A stretch of DNA of 18,872 nt from J038 sp034437535 (GCA_034437535.1 DAOTTZ010000055.1:1-18872); one strand, 5' to 3'. Positions 7,814 through 15,915 are shown, counted from the stretch's first letter. Notes: a model not told the origin generated them from the letters alone. Numbers and translations: made by a program.

Positions 7814-8677
7814 TTATTCTGTGCTGGCTACACCGGGGAACAACCATTGATTGTTGATCGCGGTGAGTGTGCCATCCGCTTGCATCTGTGCAATGGCCTG
7901 ATCGAACGCACCGGCCAGGGGCGACCCCAGCGTGAAGGCGAAGGCTAACGCCTGTACTTCGCCAACAGCTTCATCAATGACCGTGAGCGCGTCGGGCGCG
8001 TCTGCCACGAAGCGATAGGCGGCGATGTCGTCCATCAGGATCGCGTCAACCTGCCCTTCGATTAGATCCAGAACCATCGAGTCGAACTCGGTCTGGGCGA
8101 TGATGCGCGGGCTATCTTCCCCAAGCAAATCCTGAGCGGCAAATTGATTGGTCGATTCCCCCAGGACGATCACCTGCAAGGACTCATCAGCGGCGAATTC
8201 CGCGACGGTGGCAAAGCGATCTTCGGTGGAACGCACGACGAGAATCTGCCGCAGTGGGGTGTACGGTTGGGAAAATTCGATGATCTCGCGGCGGGGTTCG
8301 GTCACGGTGATGCCGTTCGCACCGACATCGTTGGTGCCAGCGGCAACCGACGGGATCAGATCCGCCCAGGCGATTTCGACGAATTGCGGTTCACAATTCA
8401 AGCGGGAACAGATCTCACCGATGGAGTCATAATCCCAGCCGATAGCCTCACCCTCATCGGTGATGGTGTTAAACGGCGGGTATGTGTTCATCACGGCCAC
8501 ACGTACCGTGCGCCCTTCCAGGTCGGGCAGGCCGTTGGGCTGGATGGGAGTCACGGTCAGGCCAGCCAGAACGTCTAGCACGGTGTCGGTCGGGTCGTCG
8601 GTCGAGTCATCCCCCTGGGCCAGCACACCGAACGGCACCGCCAGCAGGCACAAAATCAGCAAAACTCTTTTAAGCAT
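7814..8677 (-). CDS. Orphan family-3 extracellular solute-binding protein (amino-acid ABC transporter type)
   Basis: This 287-residue protein has the SBP family-3 pattern: after the signal peptide (probable cleavage VLA|QG near 20) comes EGRTVRVAVMNTYPPFN, then GEAIGWDYDSIGEIC, a central hinge region (ADLIPSVAAGTNDVGANGIT, PRREIIEFSQPYTP), VDAILMDD and a typical end, LTAINNQWLF. Such proteins capture amino acids or other small polar ligands outside the cell. Two cysteines (ICSRLNCEP) may pair. It has no lipobox, and no permease or ATPase gene lies nearby, so its transporter must be elsewhere or it may act as a free sensor or scavenger. The start is supported by AAGGAT 8-9 nt upstream. It lies 61 nt downstream of the FAD oxidoreductase, possibly on the same transcript. 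The ligand cannot be told from sequence. Confidence 0.9.
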   Translation of the reverse strand: MLKRVLLILCLLAVPFGVLAQGDDSTDDPTDTVLDVLAGLTVTPIQPNGLPDLEGRTVRVAVMNTYPPFNTITDEGEAIGWDYDSIGEICSRLNCEPQFVEIAWADLIPSVAAGTNDVGANGITVTEPRREIIEFSQPYTPLRQILVVRSTEDRFATVAEFAADESLQVIVLGESTNQFAAQDLLGEDSPRIIAQTEFDSMVLDLIEGQVDAILMDDIAAYRFVADAPDALTVIDEAVGEVQALAFAFTLGSPLAGAFDQAIAQMQADGTLTAINNQWLFPGVASTE

Positions 8678-8738
8678 GATGGTTATCCTTTTGGCTCAAT
8701 CAGTACCAGCATAACCAGCACGCGCCAGATTTGCCACT

Positions 8739-10037
8739 TTAGGGCAAGACCGAGCGTACCCGTTGGCGCAGATTGCGCCAGCCCCCGCGCACCATGGCCC
8801 GCGCCATCACCGGCGGACTCATCACGCGCATCACATCGGCAGGGATCTTGCGGGTGAGAAAACTACCGAACAGACGTTGCGTGTCAGGATCTTCGAAGGC
8901 CCACCGCGCCAGCGTATTTTGTACCCACTGGGGCGGCTCTACCTGGGTGTAGAGGCTGGCTTGCACCCGGCCCAACACCGATTTGTACATGGCATAGGTC
9001 TTGATGCGGGCGGTCTCGTCGTACCAGTCCAGGGCCGCTTGCCAGGATTTTTCCCCGGTATGCCAATCTCGGATGGCCCAGGCCAGGGCTTTAGCCGTGA
9101 AGACCGCGTTGTAAATGCCCTGCCCATCTAGCGGATCTTTCTGGTGATAGGCATCACCGACGAGTGCCCACCCCTTGCCGCCGGGTTGACGGTAGCAGTT
9201 GGCGACCTTGCGCATACCGCTTACCTTTGTAATCATCTCCGCCGAGCGCAACCGCTCCCACAGGGCCGGTTGTTCGCGCAGGGTTTCCAGGTAGAATTGC
9301 TCCGCCTGGCCGCCACCGGGTGTGATCTTCTCCGCCCGCCCTTCGATGACGACGGCTGTCGTATTGTCGGCACTGTCCATCATCAGATAACCGATGCCGG
9401 GTACGCCCTCATAAGCAACCGAGGCCGCGCTTCCATCGGCATGATAGGGCGTGGCCCCGCGCCAGTAAGCATATAACAACGAGGTCGGATATTCGTCATG
9501 TTCATCCAGTTTGGCCGCGCCAGCCTTACGCGCCACCAGGCTGAAGCGACCATCCGCACCGACGACTAACCGCGCCCGGATCTCGTGGTGTTGGCCGTCG
9601 GCGTCTTTGCCGATGACACCGCGCACACGCTCCGCCTGCCATAGTAAGTCGGTCACATGGAAGTTCTGCCAGGCGGTCACCAGCGGATAACTGGCCGCCG
9701 TCTGCCACAGCGCATGGTCAAAGCGGGCGCGGTCAATGGCATAGGCATAATCACGCCCACGATCCGTCGGGATCGCAAAATCAGCATCAATGATACTGCT
9801 AGACAAACTCATCGCCCGGATGCGGGGGGTATCACGGGCGTACTCGTCCTCATCCGCGCCGATTTCATCCAGCATTCGCATGGTAGCGGAATAAATGATC
9901 GGGCTGGAAGCGGCGGGCAGGCTAGGGAACGCCGCCCGTTCCAGCAGGAGCGTCCGCAGGCCATATTTGCCCAGGCGGGCGGCCAACGTAGAGCCGGCGG
10001 GTCTTCCGCCGACGATAATGACATCATAATCAACCAT
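8739..10037 (-). CDS. FAD-dependent oxidoreductase, geranylgeranyl-reductase / group A monooxygenase-like
   Basis: The 432-residue protein is a PHBH-fold flavoprotein. The Rossmann motif is GGRPAG at 10-15, where Arg replaces the third Gly of the usual GxGxxG, a common variant in this superfamily. VVGADGRFS (158-166, DG motif) and ALVGDAYHQKDPLDGQG (291-307, the second FAD motif) complete the set. Family members hydroxylate small molecules, halogenate them or reduce prenyl chains; the sequence does not decide which. There is no signal peptide and it should be cytoplasmic. A GAGG ribosome binding site sits 5 nt before the ATG. It lies between a PQQ-propeller gene (71 nt upstream) and an orphan solute-binding protein, neither giving a clear substrate. 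Confidence 0.88.
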   Translation of the reverse strand: MVDYDVIIVGGRPAGSTLAARLGKYGLRTLLLERAAFPSLPAASSPIIYSATMRMLDEIGADEDEYARDTPRIRAMSLSSSIIDADFAIPTDRGRDYAYAIDRARFDHALWQTAASYPLVTAWQNFHVTDLLWQAERVRGVIGKDADGQHHEIRARLVVGADGRFSLVARKAGAAKLDEHDEYPTSLLYAYWRGATPYHADGSAASVAYEGVPGIGYLMMDSADNTTAVVIEGRAEKITPGGGQAEQFYLETLREQPALWERLRSAEMITKVSGMRKVANCYRQPGGKGWALVGDAYHQKDPLDGQGIYNAVFTAKALAWAIRDWHTGEKSWQAALDWYDETARIKTYAMYKSVLGRVQASLYTQVEPPQWVQNTLARWAFEDPDTQRLFGSFLTRKIPADVMRVMSPPVMARAMVRGGWRNLRQRVRSVLP

Positions 10038-10108
10038 CAGAACCTCTATAACAGTACAAACACACTTAAGCTATAACGTAGCACATCAGCCTAAAGCCGA
10101 AATGAAAA

Positions 10109-11221
10109 TCAGCGTAGAGCCAGGATGCCCTCGGTGTTACTGCTGATGAACAACACGCCATCAACCAGCACCGGGGCGGCAGATCGCCAGTCGCCTTCTA
10201 GCCCGGTTTGAAATTGCCACAGTTCTTCGCCAGTGGTCGCATCCAGCGCGTAGAGCAAGCCACCGGCTTCACTCACGGCATAGACGACATCGCCAGCGAC
10301 CGACGGCGACGAATAAGCCGGTTCACCGAGCTTGAAGGCCCATTGCCGGGTGCCATCAGCCCGACTCAGCGCGATCAAGTCTCCGTTGAGGCCGAACACA
10401 TACACCGATTCGTCCGTCACAGCGGCGGAGGCGTAAATCTGTGACTGGAGATCCGCCGTCCAGATCGCATCGCCGGTTGCGAGGTCTAAGGCATAGAAGA
10501 CACCATCACGGCTCCCGATATAGACCACGCCATCTACGACGGCGGGCGACGCATCGACCGAGCCATCTGTCTCTACCTGCCAGATGATCTCCCCGCTGGC
10601 GGCGGTCAGCGCGATGACCGTATCTCCCCGGTTGCCAACGACGACGACATCTTCGACGACGGCGGGCGATGACCACACCGGGCCATCGGTGGCGGTCGTC
10701 CATAGGTTTTCGCCAGTCTCCGCAGAAAGCGCGTAGACGTTGCCATCCAGACTCCCGATATAGACCACGCCATCTACGACGGCGGGCGACGAATAAGTAC
10801 CGGAGTCCATCGTAAACGTCCAGACGGACTCGCCGGTGGTCGCATCCAGCGCGTAGACGTTGCCATCCAACCCGCCGACGTATAATACACCGTCGATCAT
10901 GGCGGCGGTGGAGACGATGGGATCATCGGTTTCCAATGTCCAGACGGACTCGCCGGTGTTCACATCCAGCGCGTAAAGTGTGCCGTTTTCGCTCCCGATG
11001 TAGACGAAATCCCCGGCGATGGCGGCGGTCGTGCGGACGGGGCGCGGTGTATCGAATGACCACCATACACTCGGTTGTTCACGGATGGCGTCCGAGTCGA
11101 ACACGCCGAGATTGGCGGCTCCGTTGCGGAACAGGGTCGCATCCGGCGTCTCGATGGCCTCTTGCGCGGCCAACACACCGGCCATGCCAAGTAACAGTAC
11201 CAGGATAATCCAACGCATCAT
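10109..11221 (-). CDS. Secreted PQQ-like (BamB-type) beta-propeller repeat protein
   Basis: After a signal peptide (probable cleavage VLAA|QE), the 370-residue product is almost entirely 40-residue propeller blades with the consensus GxVYALDATTGEsvWtf...SSPAVVDGVVYIGS. About seven blades are visible, which would close one ring. Such domains bind PQQ in quinoprotein dehydrogenases, or act as protein-binding scaffolds as in BamB. No dehydrogenase domain or haem motif is present, so a scaffold or binding role is more likely. The start was set at 11221 (or 11218) because GGAG lies 5 (or 8) nt upstream and a signal peptide follows directly; a longer frame from 11254 would put a charged stretch before it. 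Blades repeat at DNA level every 120 bp. Confidence 0.9.
   Translation of the reverse strand: MMRWIILVLLLGMAGVLAAQEAIETPDATLFRNGAANLGVFDSDAIREQPSVWWSFDTPRPVRTTAAIAGDFVYIGSENGTLYALDVNTGESVWTLETDDPIVSTAAMIDGVLYVGGLDGNVYALDATTGESVWTFTMDSGTYSSPAVVDGVVYIGSLDGNVYALSAETGENLWTTATDGPVWSSPAVVEDVVVVGNRGDTVIALTAASGEIIWQVETDGSVDASPAVVDGVVYIGSRDGVFYALDLATGDAIWTADLQSQIYASAAVTDESVYVFGLNGDLIALSRADGTRQWAFKLGEPAYSSPSVAGDVVYAVSEAGGLLYALDATTGEELWQFQTGLEGDWRSAAPVLVDGVLFISSNTEGILALR
10512..10959. repeat. 120-bp-period intragenic repeats encoding propeller blades
   Basis: Bases 10512-10551 and 10752-10791 are identical over 40 nt and exactly 240 bp apart, two blade lengths. Bases 10728-10749 match 10848-10869, and 10819-10839 match 10939-10959, each at 120-bp spacing. 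Diverged copies of the same positions occur at 10632, 10872 and 10992. The identity extends through third codon positions, so it reflects recent blade duplication or gene conversion rather than protein-level constraint alone. Confidence 0.9.
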
Positions 11222-11292
11222 AACTCCAACAATAAGCGTATCATCATCGGCCACTATAGGCCGGGCAGATGAAAGCCATCTGTGCGGAATCT

Positions 11293-11321
11293 AAAAACAC
11301 GCGCCCCACATGGAGCGCGTG
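11293..11321 (-). terminator. Rho-independent terminator of the choice-of-anchor I gene
   Basis: A perfect 7-bp stem (CACGCGC at 11298-11304 with GCGCGTG at 11315-11321) closes a 10-nt loop. On the minus strand the hairpin is followed by TTTTT (plus-strand AAAAA at 11293-11297). It lies 30 nt after the stop of the gene at 11351-12940 and separates that gene from the propeller gene downstream, which therefore needs its own promoter (a TATAGT-like box lies near 11255). Confidence 0.85.
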
Positions 11322-11350
11322 CCGTTATCTGCTGATAAACGTCGGGCAGA

Positions 11351-12940
11351 TTAACCCATGACGTTGAGCACGATTTCAAAGATGGTGGTGGTACCGCTGA
11401 CTTCGTTGGTGACGACCAACAACGGCATCCCGTTGGGGCTGTCTTCCGCGCTGATGAAGATCAGACCTTCTGGCCCCTGGTCACCAGCGGTGCCTTCTTC
11501 CACGTTACCGTCGATGATCGAGGTGTTGGTATAACCGACGAAGGCGGACGCTGTCGGATCAGTGACGTCGTAGACCATGACACCGCCGATGCGTTCCAGG
11601 CCGATGAAGGCCAGCGTAACGTCATCCACCGTGCCAACCACGACACCTTCCGGCTCCGGTCCTTTGTCGTCACTGCGTTGATCGAAGCTATCAATCGTGC
11701 CGTTGGAGTTGAAGATCTCCGGCAGACGCTCCGACGTGATTTGCTCAAACTGGTCACCGCTGTCGAAGACGATCTCGCCGCTGGTGTTCCAGATGGTGAA
11801 GCTCCGCGCACCGAAGGTGTACAGTTCTTCGAATTCACCATCGCCGTCGGTATCGCCCAGGGTGGTAGTCATGAGCAGGCGGCCCAGGTTTTCCTCGGCT
11901 TGCAGTTCTTCCGCGTTGGGGAACGCTTCGGCGTCCAGCGTCACCTCAGCGATGCGTGCTTCTTCCACGAAACCGTTGCCTTCGTCGTCCTCGTATTCGC
12001 GGGCATCGCCTTCGTTGGCGGTCACGATGAAGACCTCACCATTTGCTTCGTAAACGGCGATGGCATCCGGCTGATACATGCCAAATGTCGGGCGCGGCTC
12101 GATATTGATAACGCCGTCCTCATTGCTGGCGTCAAAGCCGGCACCCTCGACACTGTGATCCTTAAAGCCAAGCGGGATCAGGGCGGTGGCTTCCGCATTT
12201 TCGATGTCGATGACGGCCAGGCCGTTATTTTCCTGCAAGGCGATGAACGCGGTGGAGCCATCCGGGGTGATGGCGACGTATTCCGGTTCCAGATCCTGGG
12301 CGACGGTCGCGCCCGGCCCGAAGACGCGCAAGCCTTCCGGCGCGTTATCGTTGAAGCCTGCGAAGCTCACCTGGGTGACGGTGGCATTTTCCACGCCTTC
12401 GCTCAGATCAACGATGGTGACGCTACCTTCCGGGTCGATCTCGTAACTGTCGTTCGGCTCACCTTCATTGGCAACCAGCACACGGGTACCATCCGGGGAG
12501 AAGGCCAGCATATCCGGCAGGACGCCGGCTTCGACATCATTAAGGACGTTGCCTTCAATATCTGTAAATACGACGCGGCCAGCGGCATCAATTTCTTCCG
12601 CTTCGATGGCGGCGGCTACCAACCCATCAAACACAGCCACACTGTTGATGCTAGAACCGAAGTCATCAAAGCTGATGGTGCTAACCAGGGTGGGGTTGGT
12701 GGGGTCGCTGATGTCAAGAATGTCGATGGTATCGGCGTCTGCATTGGTGACGAACAGACGTTGTGACCCGGCATCATAAGCACCGATCTCCGCCGCACCT
12801 TCGAATACAACACCGGTTTCATAACGACCGATTACTTCCAATGAGACCGGATCCGCCATCATATCTTCGCCATCGTCCTGCGCCAGGACGGGGAAGGCGA
12901 GAACCAGTAACAAAACCAGCACGAACAAACAATTACGCAT
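11351..12940 (-). CDS. Secreted choice-of-anchor I family beta-propeller protein, lacking an anchor
   Basis: The 529-residue product has a signal peptide (PVLA|QDD near residue 20) followed by a short acidic stretch. The body matches the choice-of-anchor I family: VTNADADTIDILDISDP, MLAFSPDGTRVLVANEGEP, IFVTANEGDAREYED-like segments, LGDTDGDGEFEELYTFG (a likely calcium-binding loop), DSGDQFEQITSERLPEIFN, DDKGPEPEGVV and NGMPLLVVTNEVSGTTTIFEI. Homologues are extracellular propeller proteins, sometimes annotated as phytase- or alkaline-phosphatase-like, with no firmly known activity. Family members usually carry a variable C-terminal surface anchor. Here the protein ends (FEIVLNVMG) right after the last blade, so it is probably released. 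AAGGAGGA lies 8 nt upstream of the ATG, the strongest ribosome binding site in the window. It is monocistronic, given its terminator. Confidence 0.9.
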   Translation of the reverse strand: MRNCLFVLVLLLVLAFPVLAQDDGEDMMADPVSLEVIGRYETGVVFEGAAEIGAYDAGSQRLFVTNADADTIDILDISDPTNPTLVSTISFDDFGSSINSVAVFDGLVAAAIEAEEIDAAGRVVFTDIEGNVLNDVEAGVLPDMLAFSPDGTRVLVANEGEPNDSYEIDPEGSVTIVDLSEGVENATVTQVSFAGFNDNAPEGLRVFGPGATVAQDLEPEYVAITPDGSTAFIALQENNGLAVIDIENAEATALIPLGFKDHSVEGAGFDASNEDGVINIEPRPTFGMYQPDAIAVYEANGEVFIVTANEGDAREYEDDEGNGFVEEARIAEVTLDAEAFPNAEELQAEENLGRLLMTTTLGDTDGDGEFEELYTFGARSFTIWNTSGEIVFDSGDQFEQITSERLPEIFNSNGTIDSFDQRSDDKGPEPEGVVVGTVDDVTLAFIGLERIGGVMVYDVTDPTASAFVGYTNTSIIDGNVEEGTAGDQGPEGLIFISAEDSPNGMPLLVVTNEVSGTTTIFEIVLNVMG

Positions 12941-13080
12941 AGAGAAATCCTCCTTGGGGAAATTGATAACCGTGCAAAGTGTGACCGCGCCAATTTAAGC
13001 TGTGGTTGTGATATATTTAAGAACTATCGGTGGATTGTTGCGTATAGTATAAAAAGCACACCGAAGGAATGAGGGCAACG

Positions 13081-13494
13081 ATGGGTAAAGACACACAGAC
13101 TTACGAATTGGCAGGGCTTACCGAACGGGCTTTAGCCCTGCTGGTTGATACGATCATCGTGGGGGTCATCACCAGCGCGATTGGCTTTGGCAGTGGAAAC
13201 TGGTTTATCGGCGGGGGTGTGTTTGGTGTGTTGATCGGCGGGGGGTATCAATGGTACTTCCTCACCCGGCAAAACGGCCAGACCATCGGCAAGATGATCT
13301 TTGATCTGCGGGTGATTAAGACCGATGGCACACCGATTGCCGATGTAGATGCGGTCTTCCGGTACTTTGGGTATTTGATTAACTCTCCCCTGCTGATGTT
13401 GGGGTGGATCCTGGCATTGGTGGATGACACTCGGCAGGGCCTGCACGATAAGATGGCGGATACCTACGTGGTCAAGACGGAACGCCTGACATGA
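13081..13494 (+). CDS. RDD-family membrane protein
   Basis: This 137-residue protein has the RDD signature: an Arg and Asp in the first membrane helix (ERALALLVDTIIVG), and QTIGKMIFDLRVIKTDG, which follows the second helix pair in this family, then YLINSPLLMLGWILALVDDTRQGLHDKMADTYVV at the end. About three to four membrane helices are predicted. RDD proteins are small integral membrane proteins of mostly unknown function, some linked to ion transport or osmoadaptation. ATG 13081 is preferred because GAGGG lies about 7 nt upstream; the ATG at 13069 follows AAGGA with no spacing. The stop overlaps the start of the FAD oxidoreductase (ATGA), which implies coupled expression. A 140-nt divergent gap separates it from the choice-of-anchor I gene. 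Confidence 0.92.
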   Translation: MGKDTQTYELAGLTERALALLVDTIIVGVITSAIGFGSGNWFIGGGVFGVLIGGGYQWYFLTRQNGQTIGKMIFDLRVIKTDGTPIADVDAVFRYFGYLINSPLLMLGWILALVDDTRQGLHDKMADTYVVKTERLT

Positions 13495-14684
13495 CGGTCG
13501 CATTCTGGCAGGCGGATGGCACCCAACCGACTCGTGAGGTGGATTTTCTGGTGGTGGGGGCCGGGTTGGTCGGTTGTGCGGCGGCTTACTTCGCGGCGCA
13601 GGCCGGGCGGCAAGTCGTCATCACAGAAGCGCGGGATCTCGCGTTGGGGGCCTCCGGGCGGAATGCGGGTTTTATGATTACCGGGCTAGACACGTATTAT
13701 CACCGCGCCATTGAACGCTTCGGCCCGGAAATCACCCGTTCCGCCTGGGCACTTTCCCGCCGGACGCACGCTCACTGGCAGATGTTCGCCAAAAAGGGGA
13801 GTGTCCCGCTGGTGAATTGTGGCTCGCTCTTGCTGGCGGAAAGCGAAGGGGAAGCCGACGAGCTAGCCCTGGCGGTAGAAGCCCTGCACGCAGATAACAT
13901 CCCGGTGGTTCATCACCGGCAAGATCCGCTAGGGCGCGGGTATTATGCTGGCATCGAACAACCCTGGGATTGTGCAGTACACCCCGCCCGGCTGACGCAA
14001 GCCATCTACCAGCAAAGCGGGGCGATGTTGATCGCCAATAACGAGGTTTACGCCATCGACCAGACGGATGAAGCGCGGGTGACCGTCTACACGCGGCAAT
14101 ATCGCTTGCAGGCGCGGCATGTCTTGCTGTGTACCAACGCTTATTCGGCGCGTCTGCATCCTTACTTCGCAGATAAGATCACGCCGACGCGGGCGCAATG
14201 TCTCGTCACCGAGCCGTTGCCCACTCCCCTGCTGACGACCTGTGGTTATAGCGACTACGGGTATATGTACTACCGGATGACCTTCGACAATCGCCTGCTG
14301 GTAGGGGGTGGACGCCAGCATCATCAAGCCGCCGAGGACGACACCGCCGAAGATCGCACGACCCCCGAACTCCAGGCGACGTTAGAGGCATACTGCCGCC
14401 AGCACTTCCCGGAAGCAGTAGGAGACGATGGCGCGGTGCGGGTGGCCCGGCGGTGGGCTGGCATCATGGGCTTCACGCCGGATTCGATCCCGCTGGTGGG
14501 CACCCTGCCCGATATGCCGCGTGTGGGCTTCGCGGTCGGCTTTACCGGGCACGGGTTGGCCCTGGGGGCTGGCACCGCAGAGCAAGCCGTCGCTCACCTG
14601 TTAGAGGGGACAGACCCAGGCTTTTTAAGTGTGGCACGACTTGCCCGATTGGGCTTGCCTTCCACCGGACAAGCGTTAAACTAG
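13491..14684 (+). CDS. DAO-family FAD-dependent oxidoreductase (PuuB/glycine-oxidase-like)
   Basis: The 397-residue protein has the D-amino-acid-oxidase fold markers: the FAD-binding motif GAGLVG at 23-28 (FLVVGAGLVGCAAAYFAAQ), then GASGRNAGFMI, the segment typical of gamma-glutamylputrescine oxidase-like enzymes, and C-terminal RVARRWAGIMGFTPDSIPLVG and GFTGHGLALGAGTAE, which complete the FAD pocket. Family members oxidise C-N bonds of amino acids or amines, giving an imine, ammonia and often hydrogen peroxide. The substrate is not evident. There is no signal peptide, so the protein is cytoplasmic. It overlaps the RDD gene by 4 nt and precedes a small membrane protein by 32 nt. Confidence 0.92.
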   Translation: MTVAFWQADGTQPTREVDFLVVGAGLVGCAAAYFAAQAGRQVVITEARDLALGASGRNAGFMITGLDTYYHRAIERFGPEITRSAWALSRRTHAHWQMFAKKGSVPLVNCGSLLLAESEGEADELALAVEALHADNIPVVHHRQDPLGRGYYAGIEQPWDCAVHPARLTQAIYQQSGAMLIANNEVYAIDQTDEARVTVYTRQYRLQARHVLLCTNAYSARLHPYFADKITPTRAQCLVTEPLPTPLLTTCGYSDYGYMYYRMTFDNRLLVGGGRQHHQAAEDDTAEDRTTPELQATLEAYCRQHFPEAVGDDGAVRVARRWAGIMGFTPDSIPLVGTLPDMPRVGFAVGFTGHGLALGAGTAEQAVAHLLEGTDPGFLSVARLARLGLPSTGQALN

Positions 14685-14716
14685 AGTCAATCGAGATTGA
14701 GCCAGGACAATTTAAC

Positions 14717-14989
14717 ATGAACAAGCACTATGAAAAATGGGACGAATACGCGCCGCGTGGCCTGCTGTTTATCGGCATGGGGTTAGCCCTCATCATGCAC
14801 GCGATTGAAATTCGCCGCCAGGGAAAGGGATTCCTGAACTGGTTCAGCCGCTTTTTAGTCGGGTTGATCTCGGTAAATTCGGGGGTGTCGATCTTTGGCG
14901 AAGCCGTCAAGGAGCGCACGCTTTACGAACTCGATGTGAAAGCCCTGCGTGAGACCGACACCACCGAACCGGTTCAGGCGACGGAATAA
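14717..14989 (+). CDS. Small hypothetical membrane protein (90 residues)
   Basis: I do not recognise this protein. It has a short charged N-terminus (MNKHYEKWDEYAPRG), a hydrophobic helix (LLFIGMGLALIMHAIEI), a basic loop (RRQGKGFLNWFSRF), a second moderately hydrophobic segment (LVGLISVNSGVSIFGEAV) and an acidic Thr/Glu-rich tail. A two-helix hairpin with both ends in the cytoplasm fits. ATG 14717 was chosen because CCAGGA lies about 11 nt upstream; the frame opens much earlier (14453), but that part lies inside the FAD oxidoreductase gene and reads as an Arg/Gly-rich shadow. An intrinsic terminator follows 20 nt after the stop, making it the last gene of the RDD-oxidoreductase operon. Confidence 0.82.
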   Translation: MNKHYEKWDEYAPRGLLFIGMGLALIMHAIEIRRQGKGFLNWFSRFLVGLISVNSGVSIFGEAVKERTLYELDVKALRETDTTEPVQATE

Positions 14990-15008
14990 CCGCGCCAGAA
15001 TCCACTCC

Positions 15009-15040
15009 AGGCCGCCCGATGAGGCGGCCTTTTGCGTTTT
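15009..15040 (+). terminator. Rho-independent terminator of the RDD-oxidoreductase operon
   Basis: A perfect 8-bp GC-rich stem (AGGCCGCC at 15009-15016 with GGCGGCCT at 15023-15030) closes the 6-nt loop CGATGA. It is followed by TTTGCGTTTT, whose last T is part of the stop codon of the convergent lipoprotein gene. It ends plus-strand transcription exactly at the convergent boundary. On the other strand no T-tract follows the hairpin, so it is directional. Confidence 0.9.
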
Positions 15041-15915
15041 CAGGGGGCATCACTCACCGGCGTCGGAGTCGGCCCGGTCGGTGTGGGTGGGTCTTCCGGG
15101 GCGGGTGGCGCGGGATATGGCCCGTAGGCACTGCCATCCAGCAAGAACGCGAACACCTGGTCGGAACCCGTATCCAGTAGGAGTGACCCGCCGGTAAACC
15201 GTTGAACGGTAATCACATCGGGGATCGGCTCTTGCAGGCCAAAGCCCAATGACTCCTGTACCGGATTAATGGTAGACCACATCACGCCGAGTGCGCCTTC
15301 CGGGATGAAGCGACCAGCGGGTGGATCGCTCAACACGGGCGGCATGTTGGCCGGGGTATTACCCAGATACCAGTAATCCCCCACACTACCGGGCCGGCCC
15401 GGTGCGACGGCCCACACTTCGCCCGTCTCCGGTCGATGATACATCGCGCCCCGCTCGAAGATTTGCAGAATGCCATCAAAGGCCACCATGATCTGGATCG
15501 GACAACGCAGTTCGTTGACCACGCGCTGAGGCTCCCGCCAGGCATCGCCAAAAGCTGGATTTTCCGGGATGTCACAGATCAAGCGGACACCGGGCGGGTC
15601 GGTCGGCTCAAAGACCAGTTGTTGCGCGTCAAAATCGGTGAACGGCACGAAAGGATCCGCGCCGGCTTCGCCGATGAAGACGCCGATATACGGGGTGGGT
15701 GTCGGGGTCGCGGTCGGGCGGATGGGCGTAGGTGACTCTGGCACGGCGGTCAATGTGGCGATCCGGTCGGCGTCGCTCAGGGTGGCGGTCGGCGCAACGG
15801 TCGCCAGTGGCCGAACAATCGCCACAGGTTCCAGCGTCGGGGTCGCCGGGGCAGATCTATCCCCGGTACACGCGGCCAGGAACAGCACCCCCACCACCAG
15901 CAACTTACGCATCAT
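15040..15915 (-). CDS. Thr-Pro-rich lipoprotein of unknown function
   Basis: The 291-residue product has a type II signal peptide with lipobox LAAC (Cys16, in VLFLAACTGD) and should be anchored in the outer face of the membrane. A low-complexity Thr/Pro/Ala linker (about 20-72) ends in PTPTPYIG and leads to a globular domain of about 190 residues with two cysteines (RLICDIPE and ELRCPIQ), then a Pro/Thr-rich tail (PTPTGPTPTP). The domain holds many Trp/Tyr and Gly (GDYWYLGNTP, GALGVMWSTI) but matches no family I know. GTG, ATG and ATG occur in a row at 15918, 15915 and 15912; GAGGTGA best fits ATG 15915. It overlaps the end of the DUF2723 gene, so the two are co-translated and may act together at the cell surface. 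Confidence 0.85.
   Translation of the reverse strand: MMRKLLVVGVLFLAACTGDRSAPATPTLEPVAIVRPLATVAPTATLSDADRIATLTAVPESPTPIRPTATPTPTPYIGVFIGEAGADPFVPFTDFDAQQLVFEPTDPPGVRLICDIPENPAFGDAWREPQRVVNELRCPIQIMVAFDGILQIFERGAMYHRPETGEVWAVAPGRPGSVGDYWYLGNTPANMPPVLSDPPAGRFIPEGALGVMWSTINPVQESLGFGLQEPIPDVITVQRFTGGSLLLDTGSDQVFAFLLDGSAYGPYPAPPAPEDPPTPTGPTPTPVSDAP

Noticed and set aside
10512..11000. CRISPR-like or minisatellite array
   Set aside because: The 120-bp period is continuous with the 40-codon propeller blade and stays in frame, so it is coding repeat structure.
11678..12766. A 362-codon open frame on the plus strand
   Set aside because: It lies wholly antisense to the choice-of-anchor I gene, which has clear family motifs, a signal peptide, a strong ribosome site and a terminator. 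The antisense product has no recognisable domain and is a by-product of codon bias.
14453..14716. Upstream extension of the 90-residue membrane protein
   Set aside because: It overlaps the end of the FAD oxidoreductase in another frame and reads as a shadow.
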